Counted from the first letter of the stretch, positions 37,384 to 46,876 are shown. The stretch is 56,537 bases of DNA from Candidatus Jordarchaeia archaeon (GCA_029856435.1 JAHQXB010000082.1:1-56537), one strand, 5' to 3'. Notes: generated by a model not told the origin, from the letters alone. Numbers and translations are program-made.

Positions 37384-38742
37384 GTGGGGATAGCCTTGAC
37401 TACCAGTAGGGAATTGGCGGCGGATATGCTTACAAGGTATGAGAGCAATAGAAAAAATGCCTCTCTGCGCAGCATTTTCTACAATATGATGGAGGAGGCT
37501 AATGTTGCAGATGTTGCTGTTAGGTCAAGTAGTTATGGCCTGCTTCTGGAGACTGTGAAGCGTCTAAATACCATCGACTACCTCCTTATCAGGTTTATTA
37601 AGAAGAAAAAGTATAGAGAAATGGATCCCTTTCTGCGTAATATTCTTAGAATCGCCACCTTGGAGCTGAAGTTTAACTACGAGTCTACGATTCGAGTAGA
37701 GGACATAGTTTACAAGCTTGTGGCAAATAGGCTTAATGAGGAAGATGCAAAATATGTAAAGAAGGTTCTTAAAAACGTTAAAGCCTTTAATTTTGAAGAA
37801 TCTCTAAGTAGATTAAGTCAAAATGAGCAGATAAGCATCAAATATTCCCACCCCACCTATCTGGTTAATAAGTTTGTAGATCTTTTTGGTTTCGATGAAG
37901 CAATAGAATTAATGCAGAAGAATAACCAGAAAAAGGCCATTTGGCTCAGAGTAAACACTCTAAAATTTAGCGTGGAGGAAGCGGTGGAAGCACTTGAAAA
38001 AGAGGGAATCGCGGTTACAAGGGATAAACATTTTCCGGAAGCTTTGAAACTAGTTGAGACCGAAACACCCATTCCTCTAACCCCCATATTCCGAGATAGA
38101 TACATAATTATACAGGATAAAGCCAGTATGGCTGCGGTCTACGCTTTGGACCCTAAACCGGGGGAACGTATTTTGGATGCTTGCGCCGCCCCAGGGATGA
38201 AGACTTCCTTCATTTCCCAGAAAATGGGAAACACTGGTTTAATAACTGCAGTGGATAATAATAAAGCCAGGCTTAAGAAGATGGGGGAGCTGCTTGAAAT
38301 ATCTGGGGTTAAGAATGTGGAGCTCAAGTTTGCGGATTCAAGAAAATTTTCTGAGGGGGTTTACGATAAGATTCTGGTGGATGCTCCCTGTTCTTCCAGC
38401 GGTGTGATACAATCCTCTCCTGAGATGAAGTGGAGGCTGAATCAGGAACAAGTGAATATGTACTCCTCCATTCAAAAAGACATATTAAAAAACACGCTTA
38501 AACTGTTAAAAAAAGGTGGTGTATTGGTGTTTTCAACCTGTTCCCTTTTTCCAGAGGAGGGGGAAAAAGTGGTGGATACCATAAAGGACAAGGTTACCTT
38601 TGTCAGGCCCAAAATTTTGGGGTCAGAAGGTTATGAAGGTTATGAGTTTTCTTCGAAAGTAAAAAGACTGTTTCCTCACAAACATGACACTCTAGGATTT
38701 TTCATATGTAAAATGAAACTTGGCACAATTAGAAATCCTTAA
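37384..38742 (+). CDS. RsmB/NOP2 (Sun) family RNA m5C methyltransferase
   Basis: 452 residues. An N-terminal NusB-like helical RNA-binding domain (about 1-140), then the Rossmann methyltransferase: SAM motif ILDACAAPGMKTSFISQKMG, motif IV DAPCSSSG with the release Cys, and motif VI VFSTCSLFPEEGE with the catalytic Cys. The NusB-Sun fusion is the bacterial RsmB layout; archaeal members methylate rRNA or tRNA cytosines. Start is GTG at 37384. Probably co-transcribed with the deacetylase-fold gene upstream. Confidence 0.92.
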   Translation: MGIALTTSRELAADMLTRYESNRKNASLRSIFYNMMEEANVADVAVRSSSYGLLLETVKRLNTIDYLLIRFIKKKKYREMDPFLRNILRIATLELKFNYESTIRVEDIVYKLVANRLNEEDAKYVKKVLKNVKAFNFEESLSRLSQNEQISIKYSHPTYLVNKFVDLFGFDEAIELMQKNNQKKAIWLRVNTLKFSVEEAVEALEKEGIAVTRDKHFPEALKLVETETPIPLTPIFRDRYIIIQDKASMAAVYALDPKPGERILDACAAPGMKTSFISQKMGNTGLITAVDNNKARLKKMGELLEISGVKNVELKFADSRKFSEGVYDKILVDAPCSSSGVIQSSPEMKWRLNQEQVNMYSSIQKDILKNTLKLLKKGGVLVFSTCSLFPEEGEKVVDTIKDKVTFVRPKILGSEGYEGYEFSSKVKRLFPHKHDTLGFFICKMKLGTIRNP

Positions 38743-38799
38743 AGTGCATTTTAAATAATTTAGTATCAAGGGTTAGCAGCATAAGTGGAGAAAACTAAA

Positions 38800-39501
38800 A
38801 TGCGTGAAAGTAAGCGATACAAATACTGTTACCATTGTGGAACAGAAATGGAAATCAGCGACAGTTACTGCCCAAGGTGCGGCGAGGAGGCTCCCAAAAC
38901 CAAATTCTGCATCATATGTGGAAAGCAACTCGCCCTCAGCACAAAGTTTTGCATAAGGTGTGGATTTGAGCAACCACTGCCCGAAGATTTGGAAGAATTG
39001 GAAGACCTAAATAATGTCAAATACCTATTTGTTAGGGACAACGCGGGTTTAGCTCTCTATGAGAAAAGCCTTCTAAAATCAAACGAGTTTAACGCCGACC
39101 TCTTGGCGGGCTTTACAACAGCAATATCCAACTTTTCAGTGGAACTGGGCAAAAAGGGCGTTCGCGGCTTAATTTTCGAGGAGGAGAAAGGAACAACATC
39201 TAGGATGCTGGCAGAGGTAGGAGAGCATGTAACTGTGGTAGCAATGATGAACTACGAATCGCGGAGCGTAAAGAAAAAGTTGAAAACATGCCTAAAAAGA
39301 ATCGAGGAAGAATGCGCAGAGTTGTTTAAAAACTGGAAAGGCAACGTCGCAGAAATGCAGGCAAAAATCGAACCAATAATAGAAGAGGTATTTAAAGTAA
39401 GCAGACTCAAAGAATTAGAAGAACAAGAAAAAAGTAGTAAAATCCAAGAACCTACTCAAACAGAAAACGAATCTCAAATAAGGGGGGCTCAGAAGGGTTA
39501 A
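38800..39501 (+). CDS. Double zinc-ribbon protein with longin/roadblock-like domain
   Basis: 233 residues from ATG 38800 (GTGGAG nine bases upstream; a GTG at 38785 is less likely). Two zinc ribbons: CYHCG with CPRCG, and CIICG with CIRCG (within about residues 10-55). Then a longin/roadblock-type domain (about 70-175), recognisable from FVRDNAGLALYEKSLL, DLLAGFTTAISNF and LIFEEEKGTT, and a long acidic coiled-coil tail. Such combinations are common in TACK and Asgard archaea and are thought to be regulators of small GTPases or membrane-associated scaffolds. No GTPase gene is near. Confidence 0.7.
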   Translation: MRESKRYKYCYHCGTEMEISDSYCPRCGEEAPKTKFCIICGKQLALSTKFCIRCGFEQPLPEDLEELEDLNNVKYLFVRDNAGLALYEKSLLKSNEFNADLLAGFTTAISNFSVELGKKGVRGLIFEEEKGTTSRMLAEVGEHVTVVAMMNYESRSVKKKLKTCLKRIEEECAELFKNWKGNVAEMQAKIEPIIEEVFKVSRLKELEEQEKSSKIQEPTQTENESQIRGAQKG

Positions 39502-39721
39502 ATGCTACAAATGAATAACTGTAGGAAGTAGAACCTTTCCAAAGAATTCCAAATCACGGCATGGGGAAAAGACTAGCAAAAAAGAACACTTAGAATTGAA
39601 TATCGTGGACTTATGAATGCTTCTATTTCCTTTTTGTCATAACCAGATATGGGGAAGGGCTAAATGAGGATTTTTGAGGATCCACATTCCTTGTAAAAAG
39701 GAAGTAACTTATAGATCCTCT

Positions 39722-40309
39722 TTATTTGAAAAGTTCAACTTTTGCTGTTCCTATAATTGAATTCTGTTTTCCGTAGAAGGTGTGCTCTATTTTGTTGTCA
39801 ACCTTTTTTTGCTCAAAAACAACGTTTTGCCCGTCTTTCAACCAGCCTCTGTAGGCGGCTTCGTATAGTTTCAAATTACCATCTGTAGGCGGCTCAATCT
39901 TATCAATTGTTAGAGAGGAACTTATTGTGGCAATGGGAGTTAATGCTTCTTGCCATATCTCTAGATCCAAGAATTTTTTGCCACTCTCCTCGTACTTTTT
40001 TATAACCTTAGCTTTAGAGTGCACCATGTCTCCAGGCCTAACCATGCCTCTAAACTGGACATCTATACTCTTAAGCTCTCCGTCTTTGCCTAGCCAATTT
40101 ACAATGGCCTGAATCATGTAGGCCATATCTAGGAGTCCGTGGGCGATGACACCTTTTAAACCGGCCATTACTGCAACCTGCTCATTTGTATGGATAGGGT
40201 TGCCGTCACCTGATGCTTTAGCGTACTCTACCAACTGTTCTCTTTTTATTGGTCCCTTGATGTAGGGTGGTATTTCGAATCCTACCTCTATTTCCTTAAA
40301 GCTAACCAT
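39722..40309 (-). CDS. MaoC-like hotdog-fold hydratase/dehydratase
   Basis: 195 residues. The MaoC signature is intact: YAKASGDGNPIHTNEQVAVM, with catalytic Asp and His, then GLKGVIAHGLLDMAYM. R-specific enoyl-CoA hydratases of this type act on acyl-CoA thioesters in fatty-acid metabolism. The gene just upstream (18-base gap) encodes a second hotdog protein, as in two-subunit archaeal MaoC enzymes where only one chain keeps the catalytic pair. Confidence 0.88.
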   Translation of the reverse strand: MVSFKEIEVGFEIPPYIKGPIKREQLVEYAKASGDGNPIHTNEQVAVMAGLKGVIAHGLLDMAYMIQAIVNWLGKDGELKSIDVQFRGMVRPGDMVHSKAKVIKKYEESGKKFLDLEIWQEALTPIATISSSLTIDKIEPPTDGNLKLYEAAYRGWLKDGQNVVFEQKKVDNKIEHTFYGKQNSIIGTAKVELFK

Positions 40310-40327
40310 TTTTATTCCTCCTTTTTT

Positions 40328-40807
40328 TTAAAATCCTCCAGGTCTTATTATGAACGTGGTGGTTAAATTGGATACCCGTTCATTATTTTGATTTTTAACG
40401 GGTAGATTAATCTCCAAAAACAGCATATTATTTTTTACATAAATATTTTTTATTTCAACACATAACTCTAATTTATCTCCCGGTTTTACAGGTTTCAGGA
40501 ACTCGTATTTTTGTCCACCGTGTAACAGCCTAGATAGATCTTTGATTATTCCTTCTTCCATAACTTTTTTCAAAAAATTTGGTATTGCAGAAATCCAATA
40601 AACCGAGGTAAACGGGAGGGGTGTTAATAGTTTGCTGTCATCTTCCACATGGAATTCGGGATTTGGATCATTGGTTGCTTTGGCGTACTGTCTGATTCTG
40701 TCTCCTGTTACCTCAAAAACCACGGGTTCTAATTTCATTCCAATATATTTCCCATATTTTGATTCACTCAAAACTTTCTGCCTCCAAAAAATAATTGCAC
40801 TGACCAT
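40328..40807 (-). CDS. MaoC/FAS1 dehydratase-like hotdog protein (partner subunit)
   Basis: 159 residues. The hotdog pattern of the FAS1/MaoC N-terminal half is visible (VFEVTGDRIRQYAKATNDPN followed by LTPLPFTSVYWI) and a beta strand with KPGDKLELCVEIKNIYV. The expected His of the N-D-P-x-H motif is replaced (NDPNPEFHVED), so it may be the non-catalytic partner of the hydratase at 39722. Starts at GTG/ATG within a short run; co-transcribed with it on the minus strand. Confidence 0.8.
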   Translation of the reverse strand: MVSAIIFWRQKVLSESKYGKYIGMKLEPVVFEVTGDRIRQYAKATNDPNPEFHVEDDSKLLTPLPFTSVYWISAIPNFLKKVMEEGIIKDLSRLLHGGQKYEFLKPVKPGDKLELCVEIKNIYVKNNMLFLEINLPVKNQNNERVSNLTTTFIIRPGGF

Positions 40808-41020
40808 TTTTTGTGAAGCTCTGGGTAACCTAACTTTTGTGACTGTCTACTATTTTCTTGGCTTTAAATATTAAACTTTTGTGGTAAAATATTTTCTTTA
40901 GAGATTTTTAATGGAATAGAAAGATAATTTAAATTAATTTTCAAAATAAATAATCTTTTTAATTAATATAATATAAAAATTTATTAATATTACCATTTAT
41001 CGCAGAATATAATTTATAAG

Positions 41021-41077
41021 AAAAGTTTAAATAAATCATCCAGATAAAAAATCATGTAATCTAGCTTCAAAGGGAGG
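41021..41077 (+). promoter_or_regulatory. Strong promoter and ribosome-binding site of the SCP2 gene
   Basis: BRE/TATA-like AAAAGTTTAAATAAATC at 41021-41037 and GGGAGG at 41072-41077, eight bases before the ATG at 41086. The spacing predicts a transcription start near 41060 and a short leader. This is the clearest promoter in the window and suggests high expression. Confidence 0.6.
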
Positions 41078-41085
41078 AATCCAAA

Positions 41086-41433
41086 ATGTCTGAAATTATG
41101 ACCCACCTTAAAAAAATGGAAGAGGTAGCTGCTAAGAGTGAAGACGTAGCAGCCGAACTGGAAGGATGGGAGCGAGTCCTCCAATTCCAAGGAGAAGGTG
41201 TGAAACCCTTTTACATCACAATAAAAGATGGCAAACTCAAGGTATCAGAGGGCACGTATGACAATCCAGACTTAACTATGGAAGCAAACTATGAAACAAT
41301 GTTAGGCATGTTAACAGGCGATATTGACGCCACATCCGCCTACATGAGCGGAGACCTGAAAGTTATTGGCGCCCTTCCAGACGCAGTGAAATTTAGAACC
41401 GTAATAGAAATTATTAGAGACGAAATGGAGTGA
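41086..41433 (+). CDS. SCP2 sterol-binding domain protein
   Basis: 115 residues forming a single SCP2 domain: RVLQFQGEGVKPFYITIKDG, YDNPDLTMEANYETMLGMLT and MSGDLKVIGALPDAVKF. SCP2 domains bind acyl-CoA or other lipids in a hydrophobic tunnel. Divergent from the two MaoC genes, whose substrates are acyl-CoAs, so a shared acyl-CoA/lipid pathway is reasonable. Confidence 0.9.
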   Translation: MSEIMTHLKKMEEVAAKSEDVAAELEGWERVLQFQGEGVKPFYITIKDGKLKVSEGTYDNPDLTMEANYETMLGMLTGDIDATSAYMSGDLKVIGALPDAVKFRTVIEIIRDEME

Positions 41434-41626
41434 AGCTTTCTACCCTCTACTTTTTTGATGGTTGCCCAAAAAATAAAAGGTATAAATTATATCCCTCTAC
41501 TTCTCATTATTCAGTAGGAGACGCATTAATTTTCTCGAAAAAACCATGTCAACTCACAAAAGGTTAAAAATGTGAAAAGACAAATATTTAAAATTAATTT
41601 TAAGAGAGGTATGAAGGGTTCTAATA

Positions 41627-42031
41627 ATGTCGGATGAACTCACCCTAGCGGAGATTGTTGAGCTCAAAGAGGCAGGTATACCCTTACCAAAAAGATTTTT
41701 GGAGATAATTGGTAAACCCTACGCCATAATGATACTATCTAGGTCCAATGGTGAGATCCGCCTAATCCCTACTACCTCTCGTGAAATAGTTAAGCTCTCT
41801 GTGGAGATCGACAAACTTTCTCAGAGATTTCTTAGGGATTTAGGGTTAATTATTGTAAGAGATAAAATCGAGTTTCTCCACACTACTGGTCTCTGCCGAA
41901 AGGGAAAGCAGTGTTTCTATGAGGGTTACATCGAGAAGGATAAATTATCAGTAAAAACTGAGGATTTAAAACTACAAGTCTCAAAAATTGAGGGCGTCAC
42001 TAACGTAAGTGTTAGTGTGATAAGCTTATAG
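41627..42031 (+). CDS. Small conserved-looking protein of unknown function
   Basis: 134 residues with ATG at 41627. Predicted alpha/beta with an N-terminal helix, a strand region ending in PTTSREIVKLSVEIDKL, and a Cys pair in HTTGLCRKGKQCFYEGYI (near 87-95). The last strands (VSKIEGVTNVSVSVISL) recall ferredoxin-like or ACT-type sandwiches. A TATA-like AAATATTTAAAATTAA lies upstream. Not recognised. Confidence 0.65.
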   Translation: MSDELTLAEIVELKEAGIPLPKRFLEIIGKPYAIMILSRSNGEIRLIPTTSREIVKLSVEIDKLSQRFLRDLGLIIVRDKIEFLHTTGLCRKGKQCFYEGYIEKDKLSVKTEDLKLQVSKIEGVTNVSVSVISL

Positions 42032-42324
42032 ATTTACAATTTTTAATGTACTTTTATAGAAATGTCATAAAAATAGGGTAAAATTTTTGAGAATTTTTCA
42101 AAAACCACAAAATGTGGGATACGTTTACCATAAAATTTATAAGGAGAAAAGTGGTGTATTAGAATGTGCGGGGGAAAAACGAAAAGCATATAAATACAAA
42201 AAACTTAAAAATCCAACCTATTAAAGCAAAAATCCCCCCGTTCACTAAATAAATAGAAGAATAAAAAGTTAGGAAAAACCCATAAAGATTAAAAAATTGA
42301 AGCTTTATCCAAAAAAGAGTATAA

Positions 42325-42414
42325 AGTACCGAAGGATGAGTAAAACCCCATTTAAAGTTACTTATTGTCTATCTCCGATGCTTATGATACAAACTTACAC
42401 ACATCCTCGGTACT
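42325..42414. repeat. Inverted repeat just upstream of the tfb promoter
   Basis: AGTACCGAAGGATG (42325-42338) and CATCCTCGGTACT (42402-42414) are complementary over 13 base pairs with one bulged A, separated by 63 bases. The right arm ends immediately before the likely tfb core promoter (ACTATAAAC, 42419-42427). The length is well above chance for two sites this close. It could be an operator pair for looping or a stem of an unannotated transcript. The rest of 42032-42450 is AT-rich and carries no ORF. Confidence 0.55.
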
Positions 42415-42450
42415 CTTCACTATAAACATTATAATTTGAGGTGAAAATAA

Positions 42451-43395
42451 TTGTCAAAAACCGAAGGAAATGAAGATTCATCAAACAAGGAGATTGTCCA
42501 GTGTCCCGAGTGTGGAAGCAAGAGAATTCTTAGAGACTACGCTAGAGGAGACACCATCTGTGGTGACTGTGGAATAATAATTAGCGATTTAATGATAGAC
42601 AGTGGACCAGAATGGCGGGCATTCACAGCAGAAGAAAAGAGAGACCGGAGTAGAGTTGGTTCCCCCATGACCTACAGAATGCCAGATAAGGGTCTCAGCA
42701 CCACAATCAGCAGGAGTGACAGAGACGCTTATGGCAGGAAACTCTCACCCAAAAGAAGAGCCCAGATTTACCGACTGCGAAAATGGCAGGTAAGAACCCG
42801 AGTACACAGCTCCATAGCAAGAAACCTCGCTCAAGCCATGCCCGAACTTAACCGGATTGCAAGTCAAATCGGCATTCCCAGAGACATCCGTGAAAGCGCG
42901 GCAGTAGTTTACCGAAAAGCTCTAGAAAAAGGCCTTGTAAGAGGAAGGTCCATAGAGTCAATGGTTGCAGCCGCAGTATACCTTGCATGTAGACTTCACA
43001 AAATCCCACGTCCCCTAGACGAAGTAGAAAGCGTTGCGCGAGTAAACAGGAAAGAATTAGCACACTGCGTAAGGCTCATACTCCGCGGGTTAGACCTTAA
43101 AATCCCCAGACCAACCGCCACAGACTTCATCTCAAGATTTGCAAACGAGCTAAGCATGTCAGGAGAAAGCCAGAAACGCGCATTGGAAGTTATCGAAAAA
43201 GCAAGCGAAATAGGAATAACTGGGGGAAAAGATCCCACAGGGCTAGCGGCGGCCGCCCTATACATAGCCGGAATTCTGGCGGGTGAAAGAAGGGCGCAAA
43301 GAGAAATAGCAGAAGTGGCACACGTAACTGAAGTCACCATAAGAAACAGATACAAAGAAATTGTCCGAAAATTAAAAATGGATCTTGAGGTTTAA
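42451..43395 (+). CDS. tfb: Transcription initiation factor IIB (TFB)
   Basis: 314 residues. N-terminal zinc ribbon with Cys18, Cys21, Cys37 and Cys40 (CPECG, CGDCG), the B-finger/linker region with GPEWRAFTAEE, and two cyclin-like repeats: KALEKGLVRGRSIESMVAAA at the core of the first and ITGGKDPTGLAAAALYIAG in the second. TFB recruits RNA polymerase to TBP-bound promoters. Start is TTG at 42451 with GAGGTGA upstream; no suitable ATG is present. Confidence 0.97.
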   Translation: MSKTEGNEDSSNKEIVQCPECGSKRILRDYARGDTICGDCGIIISDLMIDSGPEWRAFTAEEKRDRSRVGSPMTYRMPDKGLSTTISRSDRDAYGRKLSPKRRAQIYRLRKWQVRTRVHSSIARNLAQAMPELNRIASQIGIPRDIRESAAVVYRKALEKGLVRGRSIESMVAAAVYLACRLHKIPRPLDEVESVARVNRKELAHCVRLILRGLDLKIPRPTATDFISRFANELSMSGESQKRALEVIEKASEIGITGGKDPTGLAAAALYIAGILAGERRAQREIAEVAHVTEVTIRNRYKEIVRKLKMDLEV

Positions 43396-43533
43396 AACCC
43401 TCACCCAAACATTTCCTCCTTTTTCCACAATTTTGAACAGTTTAATTAGAAATCTAGTTCTAATCTGCATATTCGAACTCACACTTACCCAGTGGTAAAG
43501 TACCTATTTTTTTCTCCATTTTTCACAAAAATT

Positions 43534-44130
43534 TTACATAAAGTAGGCTCTCTTTATCAGTGTCACACTGGATGGTATCAAAGGAATAGTGCAGACGAAC
43601 ATAGAGACGGGGCCGGGCCACAGAATCGAAGCAAATGTATATACGTATACGAATTCCCTTTCTGTTATGATTTCCAGAATATAAATTCCCGTAAGGTTGA
43701 ACATAACCATACTTGTTACCATTATCAAAGTAAACAAAATAAAAAGGGACAGTATACCCAGAGCCAGATTTGGAGGGCGTCGCATTAGTGAAGCTAATTC
43801 GATTATGAAAAGAAGCATCGAGCAGGAGAGATACCCCAATATGATAAGTATTCCGGTCACATCCGTTTCGGGAAAGAGAACTGGGCTTGTAAAAGTCGCG
43901 AACCCAGACAAAATCTTGTAGGGTCCTCCGTAAAGTGGTAATCCAAGACCCAAAGGCATAACACTTACACTCCAAGGAAGATAAAGACTCAAAATAATCC
44001 CTATGGAACTAATTAGCAAAAGGGCGGCACAAGTCAAACTAGGCTTAATTAACTCCTCCTCACCTGGAATATACACCCAACGCTCAACTAAGTGCAAAAA
44101 CCACTTGTTTCCCGACACTTCGACCACCAA
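43534..44130 (-). CDS. Small polytopic membrane protein, about five TM
   Basis: 198 residues with hydrophobic segments at about 30-50, 60-80, 85-110, 118-140 and 155-180. No known motif; the segment GLGLPLYGGPYKILSGFA forms a Gly/Pro-rich loop. Start is TTG at 44130 behind an AT-rich promoter-like stretch. Unknown function. Confidence 0.6.
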   Translation of the reverse strand: MVVEVSGNKWFLHLVERWVYIPGEEELIKPSLTCAALLLISSIGIILSLYLPWSVSVMPLGLGLPLYGGPYKILSGFATFTSPVLFPETDVTGILIILGYLSCSMLLFIIELASLMRRPPNLALGILSLFILFTLIMVTSMVMFNLTGIYILEIITEREFVYVYTFASILWPGPVSMFVCTIPLIPSSVTLIKRAYFM

Positions 44131-44431
44131 TTAATAAATGTTTAACACCTAAAAATCCCTATGTTACAAAAGTAAATTTAAGGACATTTAGACTCAAAGT
44201 GATGGGTCTCCAAATAATGGATTAAAAACTGCGACTGGTGAATTACTAAATCTAACACAAATGATAATTATCTTAAAAACTGGGTCTCAAAAATTTCGAC
44301 CGTAATTGAATACACTAAAGACCTCCTCACAAATTGTTATCTTTCACAAATACTAACAATAACTTGATTTTTAGCTCCCTCAAAAGTTGTGCTTTTCTCG
44401 CGGCGCTTTTATAAAAAGGTTAGAGGGGTTA
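44131..44431. other. AT-rich intergenic region
   Basis: About 300 bases between two minus-strand genes. TATA-like elements precede the 43534-44130 gene (CATTTATTAAT on the minus strand near 44130-44145). No ORF or structure supported. Confidence 0.4.
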
Positions 44432-44812
44432 TCACTTTGCTGCTCCGCCTTCATAAATGTCAACCACTTTGTCGAATTGTTCTCCGTACTTTTTCATTAT
44501 AGTGGTTGCCCTAGTTAACACTACGCCAATTCTCTGATCAGTAAAGATAGCTAAAACCATTTTCTCGGAAACACGTATAATCAAAAGGGACCTGTCCCCA
44601 ATATTTACAGTAATGTTAGAGCCTACACCTAAGGCTGGAAGACTCGGAATAAAAACGTTTAAACGCTCCCTAATATCCGGGCTCATATCCGAAAAAATAA
44701 CATTACCACCGACAGTTATTAGAGCAAGCCCTCTAGCGGTAACCGCCCCAAGAATCCTAAACTCATCCCTAATAATGCTAACAAGCTTAGTAACTTCACT
44801 TTCTCGCGACAT
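44432..44812 (-). CDS. Roadblock/LC7 domain protein
   Basis: 126 residues, a single roadblock domain: an N-terminal helix SEVTKLVSIIRDEF, the strand pair ARGLALITVGGNVIFSD, the helix RLNVFIPSLPALGVG, and strands RSLLIIRVSEKMVLAIFTD followed by the last helix. Roadblock proteins dimerise and act as scaffolds or regulators of small GTPases. The window has four other roadblock/longin-type genes. Confidence 0.8.
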   Translation of the reverse strand: MSRESEVTKLVSIIRDEFRILGAVTARGLALITVGGNVIFSDMSPDIRERLNVFIPSLPALGVGSNITVNIGDRSLLIIRVSEKMVLAIFTDQRIGVVLTRATTIMKKYGEQFDKVVDIYEGGAAK

Positions 44813-45305
44813 AAATTCACCAAAAACAACCTATCCCATAATCTTCAAAAATTAATACTAAGATTCATAAAAGCTAATATTAAATATTATGCTTTACACA
44901 GCAACACTAAACTCTTTCAGAGAAAAACCAATAAAAGAAAAAAATACCTCAACGCGCCAAAACACCCGCACATACTATTTCCCATACAACCAACTATACT
45001 CAAATCCTAAAACAGCCGAAACACAAAACACACCCAAAAAGCGCAACCCCAAAAACAACTCCCTATCCCACTACAAGTTACCAAGATTTTTCCATTCCAC
45101 CCAAAAAAGAAACAACTTAAGGCACCCATTTCAATCCAGAGCCCAAAACAGGAGAACAAAAAACACCCCACCAATTTACTAAACATAAACCAGAAAAACA
45201 GCAAGAACAATTTCAAAGAAAAGAAACTAAAAGAGAGAATATTGTTATACACTCTTATAACTGGACAAGCACCAATCAACAGAAAAATGGAAGCAGAAGA
45301 AACAA
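44813..45305. other. Strand-biased non-coding region upstream of the roadblock gene
   Basis: About 490 bases. The plus strand is extremely poor in G and T (hand counts of 15-17 of 60 per line between 45061 and 45360), which keeps a frame open at 44889-45182 by chance; its translation is all Thr/Asn/Pro/Lys and not protein-like. The bias stops sharply near 45,360, just inside the thiolase 3' end. Confidence 0.5.
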
Positions 45306-46454
45306 TCAACGAGTCAAAATATGCACACAACTAACTGAGCCAGTATTATCACGCCCAACACCAATATTATGGGTTAAACCGACTTTTGCGTCGGCAATCT
45401 GGATTTTGCCTGCTTGGCCTCTTAGTTGTTCGAAGATTTCTGCTATTTGGGCTACTCCTGTGGCGCCTATGGGGTGTCCTTTTGCTAGAAGTCCGCCGCT
45501 GGGGTTCATGGGTTTTTCTCCGTCTAGTGCCGTTACTCCCTCTTGGATTAGTTTATGTCCTTGGCCTTTTTCGCAGAAGCCTAGGTCTTCGTAGTTGAGG
45601 ATTTCTGTGACTGAGAAGCAGTCGTGTATTTCTCCTACGTCTATGTCTTTGGGTTCTAGGCCTGCCATTTTGTAGGCTTGTCTGCTGGCTTCTTTGCTTG
45701 CTGGGAATCCTACTAGTGATTCGTCTTCTCCCAGCATCCAGCTGTCTACTGATAGTCCGCTTCCTGCAACGTAGACTGGGGTGTCGGTGTATTTTTTGGC
45801 TATTTCTGCTTTGCAGACTATGACTGCGGCGGCGCCGTCTGTTGTTGGGCAGCAGTCGAATAGTCCCAGAGGCCATGATATTATGGGTGCGTTCATTACT
45901 TGTTCTAGCGTTACTTCTTTTTTAAAGTGGGCGTGGGGGTATAGTGCTCCGTTGTGGCGGTTTTTTACGGATACTAGTGCGAAGTCCTCTTTTTTTGATC
46001 CGTAGAGGTGCATATGGCGTGTGGCTCTTAGGGCGAAGAAGGAGGGCATGGTTCTTGCTCTTCTCATCCAGATATCTTTGACTGCCGCGTATTTTATTAG
46101 TCCTCCTTTTTCGTCGTGCATTTTTTCATATCCTATTACTATTGCGGTGTCGTATATTCCTGCAGCTATCGCGAAGCATGCGTGGCGGAATGCGTCGTTG
46201 CCTGTGGCGCAGGCGTTTTCTACTCGTGATACTGGTATTTTGAATAGTCCTGTGGGGTGGGCTAGTGTTACTCCTGTGAATCTTCCTCTGAGTGTTCCCA
46301 GCCAGCCTGCCTGTATTTCTTGGGGTTGTATTCCGTTGTCTACGCTTTGAAGTGCTTTTATGTATGCTTCTTCCATCATCATGTCTGGGCTTTTGTCGTA
46401 TAGCACCCCGAAGTCTATTATTCCTGCTCCCACTACTGCTACTTTGTTTTTCAT
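45306..46454 (-). CDS. Thiolase family protein (archaeal acetyl-CoA C-acetyltransferase type)
   Basis: 382 residues, SCP-x-type archaeal thiolase. Nucleophilic Cys in VENACATGNDAF, the GEIHDCFSVTE motif, and the catalytic His in LLAKGHPIGATG. In archaea a thiolase, a DUF35 protein and HMG-CoA synthase form one complex that channels acetoacetyl-CoA in the mevalonate pathway; the same three gene types are adjacent here. The start overlaps the DUF35 stop (ATGA). Confidence 0.92.
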   Translation of the reverse strand: MKNKVAVVGAGIIDFGVLYDKSPDMMMEEAYIKALQSVDNGIQPQEIQAGWLGTLRGRFTGVTLAHPTGLFKIPVSRVENACATGNDAFRHACFAIAAGIYDTAIVIGYEKMHDEKGGLIKYAAVKDIWMRRARTMPSFFALRATRHMHLYGSKKEDFALVSVKNRHNGALYPHAHFKKEVTLEQVMNAPIISWPLGLFDCCPTTDGAAAVIVCKAEIAKKYTDTPVYVAGSGLSVDSWMLGEDESLVGFPASKEASRQAYKMAGLEPKDIDVGEIHDCFSVTEILNYEDLGFCEKGQGHKLIQEGVTALDGEKPMNPSGGLLAKGHPIGATGVAQIAEIFEQLRGQAGKIQIADAKVGLTHNIGVGRDNTGSVSCVHILTR

Positions 46455-46867
46455 TTTGGTTCTCCTCCTTTTTTTACTGGTTTTACTTTGAAGGATTGTA
46501 CGTGGTATCCGTCTTCTTGGAATATTTCTCGGTAGTCTAGTTCCACTTCCATTCCTATTTTTATTTGGTCAGGTTTGCATTCGGATACCATGGCGTATAT
46601 TCTTCCTCCGCCGTCCATTTCTACTATTGCTAGGGGTATTGGTGGTTCAAATTCTCCTGGTAGTGTGTATGCTATGGTGTAGGTTAGTATTTTGCCTCTG
46701 GGCCCTAGTGTGATTGTTTCGAATTCTGAGGGGGCCTTTTTACACTTGGGGCATACTTTTCTTTTTTCGGGGTAGCTTACGTATCCGCAGTTTTTACATT
46801 TGTAGGCTTCCATCCTGTTGTTTTGTCTATAATCTCTCCATAATGGGGGTGTTATCATATTAGACAT
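46451..46867 (-). CDS. DUF35 zinc-ribbon/OB-fold acyl-CoA scaffold protein
   Basis: 138 residues. Rubredoxin-like zinc ribbon with Cys24, Cys27, Cys39 and Cys42, then an OB-fold with LGPRGKILTYTIAYTLPGEF and ending in basic residues. In the characterised archaeal complex this protein bridges thiolase and HMG-CoA synthase and shares the CoA-binding site. It lies between those two genes with a 9-base gap and a 4-base overlap, so the complex is probably made stoichiometrically. Confidence 0.92.
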   Translation of the reverse strand: MSNMITPPLWRDYRQNNRMEAYKCKNCGYVSYPEKRKVCPKCKKAPSEFETITLGPRGKILTYTIAYTLPGEFEPPIPLAIVEMDGGGRIYAMVSECKPDQIKIGMEVELDYREIFQEDGYHVQSFKVKPVKKGGEPK

Positions 46868-46876
46868 CTCCCAATT

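Noticed and set aside
44889..45182. 97-codon plus-strand frame
   Set aside because: Composition is an artefact of extreme G/T poverty on this strand; no start signal and no protein-like pattern.
45000..45400. Replication origin at the sharp composition switch
   Set aside because: No origin-recognition-box repeats, no orc1/cdc6 gene, and similar switches recur every 11-13 kb, too often for archaeal origins.
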